Notes under the pieces: generated by a model | Database searches by the model: none | Told to the model about the DNA's origin: nothing | The model's input: the letters and a program-made list of their open reading frames with translations, nothing else | NCBI GenBank assembly: GCA_023053545.1 | Contig: JAKZAN010000004.1 | Location: 12,313,235 to 12,377,234 of the forward strand | From: Lepidurus packardi | Lineage: Eukaryota > Arthropoda > Branchiopoda > Notostraca > Triopsidae | DNA length: 64,000 nucleotides | Reading direction: 5' to 3' | Shown: piece after piece, positions 1 to 9,390 of the stretch | How the letters are laid out: each line of letters opens with the position of its first letter | How positions within the stretch are numbered: position 1 is the first letter of the stretch | Made by a program: the position numbers and the translations under genes

Positions 1-807
1 AAAAGAAAAAAAAATAAATAAATAAAATAAGAAAGAAAGGAAAAGGAAGAAAACGAAAGAGTAAAAGAAGGGAGAAAAGTTCGTAAGACCCTCTACAGAT
101 GAAAGGATTATTTTACGTATTTCGTATCATATTTATCATAGTTAAGAAGATCTGGGATGCAGATCGTGATTCTCTTACAAGTTTGGCTGAGCTATACATA
201 CTTTTTCCACGTTCTTCTAGGTTCTGTAATGAGTTCCGAAAGTAAAGTATCTTATCTTACAGAAAGCTTTTTTTTCTGACATTTTTTCGGGGTAAAAATG
301 ATTCTCTCTTTTTCCATGCGTTTAATTCTTTGACCCAATTAAGCTTAGGGAGGATTCTCAATCCGAGGCAAAGAGATGGCTTAATTATTTTTTCTTTTTT
401 AGAGGGATTTTCTGGCCTTCCCAAAGTGGAAGAAAGCTATTGATTTCTTCTTTCAGGATCTTGTTTAGCTTTCCCCTCGCTTTTGTCGTTTGTTCTGGGG
501 ATTCCTTGGGAAAGCATCTCCCAGCAGGAGTTAAGTGGAACTATTCAGTGTGCGTAATGGGGAATGATGATAAGACTTGAAGAGAGTGGAGATACAGGCT
601 TAGATAGATAGAAAGGTTAAGAGACGCCACAGCATGTGCTTGGGAAACTAGAAAATAGCGTTTACACCATGTACTCATTACGCGTTTTACTTTTATTCTA
701 GCGGGACACGGATCGTAATCAAGGAATTTGAAAGAGCGAGGACCACGAAATGTCGAAAGAAATACAGTAATCAAAAGACAAGGGAAAATCTAGTTTCTAG
801 GATTGAT
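1..807. other. Gene-poor flank, nothing recognised
   Basis: I see no coding exon, RNA gene or repeat array here on either strand. The sequence opens with a purine-rich A/G tract at about 1-80 and is otherwise unremarkable AT-rich DNA. Open frames in it are short and resemble no family I know. Small exons cannot be excluded by reading alone. Confidence 0.4.
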
Positions 808-861
808 TTTCCTTTCTATAAACATCAAATAGTACTATTTGATGTATGATAGAAAGGAAAG
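808..861. repeat. Near-perfect 54-bp hairpin
   Basis: The arm TTTCCTTTCTAT plus ATCAAATAG is followed, after a two-base centre at 833-834, by its reverse complement CTATTTGAT plus ATAGAAAGGAAA. Only a few bases in the middle of the stem are mismatched. It could be a MITE remnant or a transcribed hairpin. The tiny loop argues against a standard microRNA precursor. Confidence 0.6.
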
Positions 862-1574
862 AAAACTGAATTTGGAAAATAGGATCGTCTGGTTGGGTGA
901 CGTCACAGAGGTGCTAGCTATCCACTAGAGCCGCTAGACCTTTGGTTTAGGACAAGAGACAAAAAAGCTCTGCTGGATGGAAGCATGATTAACCGTGCAA
1001 GAAGCCAGTAACCGTGATACCAAGTGCCTGTCAAGCCACGGCACGTCACTCATGTGACGTCACGAGCCAAAAGTTGAAATCTGCACAACTCGTGAACGGA
1101 AATTAGAAACAAAGTTAATCGTTCTTAGTGTATTCTTAGTCATCCGTCCGAAAATCTCGGTATATGATGTTTGGAACCTAATCGACCTTTTTAAGAATTT
1201 CAACATGTCTTTCTGGCCTGTGCAAACCATAACAAACATCCGCGCCATCTATGATTTGTTCGCATCAATAAGCTAACCGATATGGGAGCCTTAACTGCCT
1301 GAATAGCATGGAATGCCTATATAAGAACCACGCAAGGAATAAATTAATACTTTTTTCTTGAATGTTGAGAGGAAACCAAATTGAAAGGAAAGAATGTTAA
1401 GAGGAAACCCCCACAAAGAGTATTGGTATATTACATTACCTGGAAGCTGACAACTCCGTCATGTCTGTTTTTGAACGTGTTGAATACAAAGTGAGCGTAC
1501 TGAGTTGCATCTGTAAATAAAGTGAAAGGATTAAGCAAACAGCCCTCCTCTCCTTCCATGACAAAAACCTTTGC

Positions 1575-1885
1575 TAGCGGAGAGCATATAGCCAAAACCT
1601 AACCTGTACAAACCACAGCGTTGCCAGATCGTGACAAAATAAGTTGAGGTCTATGGAAAAAGCGGGGAAATTAAAAGAGTTAGGTTAGGTTCTACTTGTT
1701 TTCGTGGTCAGAAAAGCATAATTATCTTAGCACACTAAAGGCTATTATTTATTATTTTATTATGAGTATTTATTCTGATTTTGTCATCAAGTGGCAACGC
1801 TGTAAGAACTTTCCCCATGCTCTTTCCCCTATCCTGGTTTGTACAGGTTGGGTTTTGGCTATATGCTATCGGAGAATCAATGCAA
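1575..1885. mobile_element. Small inverted-repeat (MITE-like) element
   Basis: The segment around 1585-1640 (AGCATATAGCCAAAACC, then CTGTACAAACCA, then CAGCGTTGCCA) reappears in reverse complement around 1785-1880, in the order expected of two inverted arms. The arms are interrupted by small insertions and enclose about 130 bp without a gene. The structure suggests a decayed non-autonomous DNA transposon. No target-site duplication was identified. Confidence 0.5.
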
Positions 1886-1984
1886 TTGGGAAAAGAATTC
1901 TAATTATTCCTACTCGTTGTAACTAAAAAAGACAAAAAGTCCCCCAACATATTTTTATTTATTGTGATTAGCAATATAATTCTA

Positions 1985-2275
1985 ATCGTATTCTTACTAT
2001 TCTTCTCATTATTATTAAAATTAGTCAATTTTAGAATTACTAAAAATTAGTCCATTTTAGAATTACTAAGAATTAGCCCATTTTTTTCCAATTTAATAGG
2101 GGCTTGAGCATAGCTCGTTGCCTCTTCTTTATTGACTATTTCTTATTGTGTTAAAATAAAAAAAAAAAAATTAAAAAAAATAGCCCATTTTAGAATTACT
2201 AAAAATGAGTCCATTTTAGAATTAGTAAGAATTAGTCCATTTTAGAATTACTAAAAATTAGTCCATTATCTCTTG
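1985..2275. repeat. Degenerate 24-28-bp tandem repeat
   Basis: Several copies of a unit built on TTAGTCCATTTTAGAATTAC lie at 2015-2100 and again at 2180-2270. They are split by an A-rich stretch and a short unrelated segment. The repeat is intergenic and no gene overlaps it. Confidence 0.65.
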
Positions 2276-2283
2276 TTATTTTT

Positions 2284-3743
2284 ATGAAGTTTCTTAGTAA
2301 GAGTATTACCTCCTTGCGGGAAGAACTGAGCAAAGATTTCTTTGAAGGAGTCCTCATCCACCGTTCCCGTAGGACACTCCTACAACGAGGGGAGAAAAAA
2401 CAAAGGAATCAGAGACCAGCACAACGTGTATTGACATACCCAGTCAGACCGTGCCTATCCATGATGGACGAGTGTGCAATGCAACCATAATTAAACCTTT
2501 CTTATCATTAACTTTTCCTTTTTTTTTTTCTTTTTTTTTGGGAGGGGGTGGGGAAAGAGAGCAAACTGCAGCTTGGATGGTATATTTCTGTAACATCTTT
2601 TTTTCTCTCTTTCCTCTTAGAACCACTATACTCTTCCATTGTATTTCCCCCCTTTCTTCGTGACAGCAGGAGGAATTATAATTGAGCAGCATCCAAGAAA
2701 TGTACCCAACTTGGCATGTGACGGTTAAGGGTTGAGTTGAGTAAAAAGGAGAAAGGCAGCATGGATGTCTCACGTGATATGGTTATGGTGGTATATCTCG
2801 TGAGAAAATTAGCTTTTTTGGCCCTTTTCTTCAAAAAGGGGGGGAAAAATCAGGAAAATCGGCCGGGTTTCCCTTGTCTAGAGAGCAAGAACGCCCCAAA
2901 AAAGTGTTTTTTTTTTTGGCATTTTTTACAATTTTTTGGGGGTTGTATTTTGACTTTCCTAAGATTGAAGACATGCAGGCAAGTGGCAGTACCAACAGGC
3001 GACCGCCTGGAGAAATTTTGGACCCGGTGGCATGGTTATCAAGTTGGAGGGATCCATCTTTATTAACTGGATTTCTTTTTTTTGTCCCGGCCGTATTAAA
3101 CAAAAATTGGGGTTCCCGGCTCTTGAATAACGGTGCAGGCTATTATAGATTTATTGGTGTAGGGAACTGGAATCTCTGTGAGTTTTCGAGATGTCTTTTC
3201 GGTGTTGTGTGCTTTCTCCGTTCCGTGTTGAGTGTGAGAGGGTATTGATTCTCGGTTGTGGTGTTTTGGGGGAAAGAACTGGGGGTGTTGTATAGCCCAG
3301 CAGGTTTCTGGTGGCAAGCAGGGTATAAACGGTAAAAGTTCTGCATACTCCTTATTGCTGCCCCGAACAGCACCAGTACATTGCTGTTTGTTCGCTGACT
3401 GTTCTTTGGCAGAACTTGGGAGCTTTGGCCTGGATCGATCAACAGTGACTCCTTGACCTTTGTCTTCCTATTTTTCACCTTTTTGTTCCACCTTTGGTCG
3501 GATAAATCTTCCGTTTTTTTGCTCCCTTTTGCATAGCTGCAGTTTTTTAGGTTGCCGTGCTGCATTTAGTGTATTTTTTATTGATATTTTGGGGGGGTTG
3601 GCTCTTCGAATATGCTGCGAACCGTGCAGCAATAGCTAGGCATAGAAAGAGTGATAAAGCACTTGGACTGGTGTTCACGAGATCTTCTCCCGACATCTTT
3701 ATGGGGGAGCCTTTTTTTTCTTTTTTTTTACGTTTTTCATTCG
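2284..3743. other. Intergenic DNA, no gene recognised
   Basis: Short open frames occur on both strands, including overlapping ones around 2440-3560, but they resemble no known family and overlap each other. Homopolymer T runs at 2518-2540 and 2908-2918 and a G run at 2542-2551 are present. I see no splice-bounded exon and no RNA gene. Confidence 0.4.
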
Positions 3744-4568
3744 TTTTGACTCAAAGTGCAATCTAAACCTAGATTCTGGGACCATTTAGCCCTTGAGCCA
3801 TTTCTGCAGCAATACAACCTAAATTGAATAATGTACACATGGCTGTTGCTGAAGAAGAAGAGGGGAAGCTATACACATTGCTGCAGCTGAAGAAGAGGAG
3901 AGTAAGGGCTAGGAACGCTATTGCTGCAGCTGAAGCAGCAGAGGTAGGGGCTAAAAGGCGGGGAAGTAATAAGATGCAGGTTAACATAAAAAACAGTGAG
4001 CGTATTTTTGTCATTTTTTTTACGTTTTGACTCAAAGTGCAATCTAAACCTAGATTCTGGGACCATTTAGCCCTTGAGCCATTTCTGCAGCAATACAACC
4101 TAAATTGAATAATGTACACATGGCTGTTGCTGAAGAAGAAGAGGGGAAGCAATACACATTGCTGCAGCTGAAGAAGAGGGGAGTAAGGGCTAGGAACGCT
4201 ATTGCTGCAGCTGAAGAAGCAGAGGTAAGGGCTAAAAGGCGGGGAAGTAATAAGATGCAGGTTAACATAAAAAACAGTGAGCGTATTTTTTTAATTTTTT
4301 TTTACGTTTTGACTCAAAGTGCAATCTAAACCTAGATTCTGGGACCATTTAGCCCTTGAGCCATTTCTGCAGCAATACAACCTAAATTGAATAATGTACA
4401 CATGGCTGTTGCTGAAGAAGAAGAGGGGAAGCAATACACATTGCTGCAGCTGAAGAAGAGGGGAGTAAGGGCTAGGAACGCTATTGCTGCAGCTGAAGAA
4501 GCAGAGGTAAGGGCTAAAAGGCGGGGAAGTAATAAGATGCAGGTTAACATAAAAAACAGTGAGCGTAG
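3744..4568. repeat. Tandem triplication, period 281-282 bp
   Basis: A unit beginning near TTTTGACTCAAAGTGCAATC starts at about 3744, 4025 and 4307. The copies are nearly identical. Each includes a purine-rich GAAGAAGAAGAGG stretch and CTGCAGCTGAAG sub-repeats, which make Ala/Glu-rich open frames on one strand and Ser/Ala-rich frames on the other. Those frames repeat with the DNA and look like a by-product of composition, not genes. Confidence 0.85.
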
Positions 4569-4909
4569 GATAGAAGGGGAAGTGGCTCGTTATTGTTATC
4601 CATGTGAGGAAGGGTTCTTATCGTTAGGACGGTTGTGACGCCACAAAGGAGGTTTGGGATGGGAGCTTCCATGTCGTCTCTAATTGTTCTTCCGCCAGCG
4701 AGCAAGCGGAGTGAAAGGAAGTGCGGAGAAATGGAAACTCATTAGGGTGTGTTTCTCTCACCCCTTTCCTTCCCTCCATGTGTAATTAGTAGGAACAATT
4801 AGCGATAGCTAACAGGAGGAATCTGGGAGAAGGCCGAAAGTCAGGAAAGGAAAGCTTTTTTTATTTTAAAGTATTTCATAGGGGGGAAAGTAGAATGCAC
4901 ACGACTTAC

Positions 4910-5034
4910 TTGCTTGAAACCGCGGTAAATGAGCTGAATTTCTTTGCGATTAAATTTGGTGACTTTAATCAGTTTCTCCAATTCCTCGGGCCGGTACCGG
5001 GTGACGTGAAGCACACTTTCGTCGAGCTCGTCGT
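4910..5034 (-). CDS. KChIP/neuronal calcium sensor-like exon (partial gene)
   Basis: One internal exon of a Kv-channel-interacting-protein-type calcium sensor. The translation contains ELDESVLHVTRYRPEELEKL and then TKFNRKEIQLIYRGFKQ. This is the region just before EF-hand 1 of KChIPs, where the family reads roughly RPE-x-L-E-x-L, TKFT-x-K-E-L-Q and YRGFK. The exon is bounded by TTACAG at the 5' side and CAA|GTAAGT at the 3' side, with entering phase 1. These proteins bind calcium through EF-hands and regulate Kv4 channels or transcription. The EF-hand exons should lie to the left on this strand, but I found none before the window edge, so introns may be long or the exon stranded. An NCS-1/frequenin-type protein is less likely because the YRGFK context fits KChIP better. 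Confidence 0.7.
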
Positions 5035-5191
5035 CTGTAACCATAGAACGGAAAGAAATAAGTCCATTTCGGGGCAGAAGGTGTTAGCGAAACCGGCCAA
5101 GTAGAAGTCAGACCATAAAGCTCAAATAATCCGATAAATAACTCGGTATTCATGAAATAAAAATAAGAAATCCAATATAAAGAGTCAGAAT

Positions 5192-5310
5192 TCAATACAA
5201 AATAAATACACATAATTAAATACAAAATAAGTACACGTAATTAAATACAAAATAAGTACACGTAATTAAATACAAAATAAGTACACGTAATTAAATACAA
5301 AATAAATAGA
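5192..5310. repeat. 24-bp tandem repeat
   Basis: About four and a half copies of a unit around AAATAAGTACACGTAATTAA run head to tail. If the neighbouring KChIP-like exon belongs to a real gene, this array lies in the intron just upstream of that exon. Confidence 0.8.
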
Positions 5311-5351
5311 AACAATAAAGTAAAATTGGAAGAAAAAGAACAAACCAACCC

Positions 5352-5526
5352 ATGACTGCGACTTTATTGTTGGAGACGGTTTTGCGCGGTGTATTTTCGT
5401 TTCGTAGCTGCTCTTTTCGTCTCCAAATGAACAAGTGCCTGAGTAGTCTCACTCGTATGTTTTCACTAATGTGTTCTGCATCGGCTGGAGTACTGGATCG
5501 CTGCTGGACCGCGTTAGTAGTGCTCA
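5352..5526 (-). other. Possible upstream (N-terminal) exon of the KChIP-like gene
   Basis: From an ATG at 5526 on the minus strand an open frame encodes a basic segment (SENIRVRLLRHLFIWRRKEQ). It could be a KChIP N-terminal exon, since those variable N-termini are often basic or hydrophobic. It sits about 320 bp upstream of the recognised exon in the correct order. No strong donor joins in the phase needed; GG|GTTGGT near 5347 is the only phase-compatible one I see. This is a weak inference, recorded only because of position and composition. Confidence 0.2.
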
Positions 5527-5535
5527 TTATCTCAA

Positions 5536-6228
5536 CTTGGGCACAAACCGGAAACTTGGTATCAATCACGAACTCGAAAAGTTGTTCTAGGTTTCCTGTC
5601 TCCTTTAATTCCCTGCCAATGTTCTATTTGGTACTTGACGCATTCAAAGCTTCAAATTACTTGGCAGCAATAAGGGTAGAACTAATCCTTTGGCTAGGTT
5701 TTTGGGACAAGTTTCTGTACAAGAAACGGTGATATTGTTTGAAAGATTTATGGCAGTAATATGTCTGAACGAGGGGGCCAAATGTGGCCGTGTGTTGGTT
5801 GGGTTGGAAGACTGGAAGACTGGGCCAAATCCAAGGTGGGTAGTTGTACGTTTTGGTGTGCAGAGTAAGTTGTGCGGCGAAGAAGCACACATGCGTTGCC
5901 TTTGGGGGGTTCTAGGCTTCTCCTGGTGGTGCTGCAGTAATGCTGCAACAGCACGGAAATTAGACTCCCCTTTCGATGAGGAGAAGGAGGAGCGAGGAGC
6001 GAAAACGCAGTGTGAGGAAAGCAGATGCTTTTAAGAAGAGAGAAAAAGGGGGGCTTTTCCCTCCTAGCGGTAGCTGTAGGTGATATATACCTGGCAGAAA
6101 TCGATCATGACTGATGATGGCTTTTCCTCGTTTTCTTTGAGAGCCAGTTCTATTTTTGGGTTATTTTACTTATTTTTTCGGAATTTTTCGTGGTTCAAGT
6201 TCTATTTCATCGAACCTAAGGGAGCAAC
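5536..6228. other. No gene recognised
   Basis: Open frames on both strands around 5640-6030 overlap one another and resemble no known protein. No repeat array or RNA gene is seen. It may be intron of the KChIP-like gene or intergenic. Confidence 0.35.
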
Positions 6229-6870
6229 GCGACTCAAGGACGACGGACCCCAACACAAGGACGACAGCTCCATAATATTTTAATAAACCAATCGTATTTC
6301 GACTTCAAAATGTCCCTGCTCTTTGGGTAAGCGCCAAACGAGAGGAAACGGTGCTTAAGCCGTACTACAAATTACGTCATAAGGACGACGGAACCCGACA
6401 CAAGGACGACGGCTCCATAATATTTTAAGAGACCAATCGTATTTCGACTTCAAAAAGCCCCTGATCTGTGGTTAAGCGGCAAACGAGATGAAACGGTGCT
6501 TAAGCCGTACTACAAATTACGTCATAAGGACGACGGACGCCGACACAAGGACGACAGCCCCATAATATTTGAAGAGACCAATCATATTTCGACTTCGAAA
6601 AGTCCCTGCTCTTTGGGTAAGCGCCAAACGAGATGAAACGGTGCTTAAGCCGTACTACGAATTACGTCACAAGGACGACGAACACCGACACAAGGACGAC
6701 AGTTCCATAATATTTTAATAAACCAATCGTATTTCGACTTCAAAAAGTCCCTGCTCTTTGGGTAAGCGCCAAACGAGATGAAACGGTGCTTAAGCCGTAC
6801 TACAAATTACGTCATAAGGACGACGGACGCCGACACTAGGGCGACGGACCCTGACATTAGGACGACAATG
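6229..6870. repeat. 145-bp satellite, about 4.4 copies
   Basis: The motif AAGGACGACGG recurs at 6236, 6381, 6526, 6671 and 6816, an exact 145-bp period. Each unit contains CCATAATATTTT, then CGTATTTCGACTTC, then a GGTAAGCGCCAAACGAGATG stretch, and ends with ATTACGTCAT. The AAGGACGAC motif occurs twice per unit boundary. Related sequence reappears at the right edge of the window. Confidence 0.92.
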
Positions 6871-7641
6871 AAATTTGTATAATTTATTATTTTTATTTTA
6901 TTATTTTAATAAGCTAATTGTTTGGGAAATTTTGATTGACTCATTACTTCCAGCGTTTTTTATGTAGTTCCTTGTTTTATTTATTTTATTTTATTAATTT
7001 AGTTTATTATTTGTAAAAGCTAATTTTGTTGGGAAATTTTGGTTGAGTCTTCCAGAGTCCCTAATATAATTGAAGGAACTTCATCTGCCAAAGAAATTTC
7101 AGTGGGAATTTTAAGATGCTGATTAGACGAAAGGGAATGGGATAAAAACCGGACTTTATTTGTAATTTCGAAGTATTATCAGGCTACTTTTTGAAGTTTA
7201 TACAAGGCTTTGTGTATGTTCAAAATTGAATTCTTCGTCAAGTGGAATGGATATACACCGCAAAAGAAAATGGAAAGGGAATGGGCAGGAAAGCTCTATA
7301 GGCTTAGGGGCAAAGGATTTAAACTCACCACGAGTTGAAAGGCTTCGCCAGTGTGTAGAGAAGATTTATTCCCGTTTGTTTATGGGATGGGACCAAGTAT
7401 GGCCAGTTTGTTGATAGAGTTCTTCGTTGGCACCCAGTCCAAACATTGTGTAGTGACGTCAGTCTTTTCCAAACAAATGGCAACCGATCTTCGCTTATAC
7501 ATTATTCCCTAACGACGTTTGGCACTGCCTTATGTGTGTTGAGTGTGTATGCATGGTTATGTGAGTGGACTTTGGCATAGGCCTAAGGCTTGTTCATGAT
7601 GTGCCACACGACGAGAAATAAGAAAAGCTTCTTCATACTCG
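6871..7641. other. No gene recognised
   Basis: AT-rich spacer between two satellite arrays. A pair of similar segments at about 6895-6935 and 7010-7045 (AAGCTAATT followed by GGGAAATTTTG) is a weak local duplication. Nothing else is visible. Confidence 0.4.
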
Positions 7642-9390
7642 ACCATTCTATCCCAAATAAAAACTACCGAGATTCCCCAAAAGTCAAGCCCAGACGCTTA
7701 GCGTTACTCCGGCTTGCCTTACCAATGGTGTTCGTAAGACAATAATGAATAATACCATGAGCTATGACGCAGTAATGAATCTGGAACAGCAGTCAAAGTC
7801 AAGCTTGTAGTACCGTTCACTTATCTGGATGATGGAAATACGAAAATCTTAGGTACTGGACAGTATTCTACCATTCTATACCAAATAAAAACTACCGACG
7901 TTTCCCCTAAAGTCAAGCCGAGACGCCTAGCGTTACTCCGGCTTGCCTTACCAATGGTGTTCGTAAGACAATAATGAATAATACCATGAGCTATGACGCA
8001 GTAATGAATCTGGAACAGCAGTCAAAGTCAAGCTTGTAGTACCGTTCACTTATCTGGATGATGGAAATACGAAAATCTTAGGTATTGGACAGTATTCTAC
8101 CATTCTATCCCAAATAAAAACTACCGACGTTTCCCCTAAAGTCAAGCCCAGACGCTTAGCGTTACTCCGGCTTGCCTTACCAATGGTGTTCGTAAGACAA
8201 TAATGAATAATACCATGAGCTATGACGCAGTAATGAATCTGGAACAGCAGTCAAAGTCAAGCTTGTAGTACCGTTCACTTATCCGGATGATGGAAATACG
8301 AAAATCTTATGTACTGTACAGTATTCTACCATTCTATCCCAAATAAAAACTACCGACGTTTCCCCTAAAGTCAAGCCGAGACGCCTAGCGTTACTCCGGC
8401 TTGCCTTATCAATTGTGTTCGTAAGGCAATAATGAATAATACCATGAGCTATGACGCAGTAATGAATCTGGAACGGCTGTCAAAGTCAAGTTTGTACTAC
8501 CAATTCACTTACCGGATGATGGAAATACGAAAATCTTAGGTACTGGACAGTATTCTACCATTCTATCCCAAATAAAAACTACCGACGTTTCCCCTAAAGT
8601 CAAGCCGAGACGCTTAGCGTTACTCCGGCTTGCCTTATCAATGGTGTTCGTAAGACAATAATGAATAATACCATGAGCTATGACGCAGTAATGAATCTGG
8701 AACAGCAGTCAAAGTCAAGCTTGTAGTACCGTTCACTTATCCGGATGATGGAAATACGAAAATCTTATGTACTGTACTCTTACCATTCTATCCCAAATAA
8801 AGCTACCGACGTTTCTCATAAAGTCAAGCCGAGACGCTTAGCGTTACTTCGGCTAGCCTTACCAATGGTGATCGTATCACACTAATGAATAATGCCATGA
8901 GCTATGACGCAATAATGAATCTTGAAGGGCAGCCAAACTTGTACTACTGTTCACTTACCGTATGATAGATATAAGAAAATCTTACGTACTGTATTTTTAC
9001 CCTTATATCTCAAATAAAAGCTACCGACGTTTCTCATAAAGTTAACCCGCGACGCTTAGCGTTACTTCGGCTTGCCTTATCAATGGTGGTCGTATCACAA
9101 TAATGAATAATGCCATGAGCTATGACGCAATACTGAATCTTGAAGGGCAGCCAAGCTTGTACTACTGTTCACTTACCGTATGATAGATAGAAGAAAATCT
9201 TACGTACTGTATTCTTACCATTCTATCCCCAATAAAAGCTACCGACGTTTCCCCTAAAGTCAAGCCGAGACGCTTAGCGTAACTTCGGCTTGCTTTACCA
9301 ATGGTGTCCGTGATTCAATAATGAATACTGCCATGAGCTAGGCTGCTTGTAACGACTGTTCACTTACCGGGACTCGTACCCTTACTTCGG
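7642..9390. repeat. 228-bp satellite with a nested hairpin in each unit
   Basis: Units start with ACCATTCTAT at about 7642, 7870, 8098, 8328, 8556, 8782, 9000 and 9218. The first five are near-identical and the last three are more diverged and slightly shorter. Each carries a conserved inverted repeat, CAAGCCG to CGGCTTG, enclosing a second one, ACGCT to AGCGT. A CCATGAGCTATGACGCAGTA block follows. No coding frame is shared across the units. Confidence 0.92.

Noticed and set aside
3824-4638. Ala/Glu-rich repeated open frames on both strands
   Set aside because: They repeat with the 282-bp DNA unit and exist on both strands at once, so they reflect GAAGAAGAAG composition rather than a protein.
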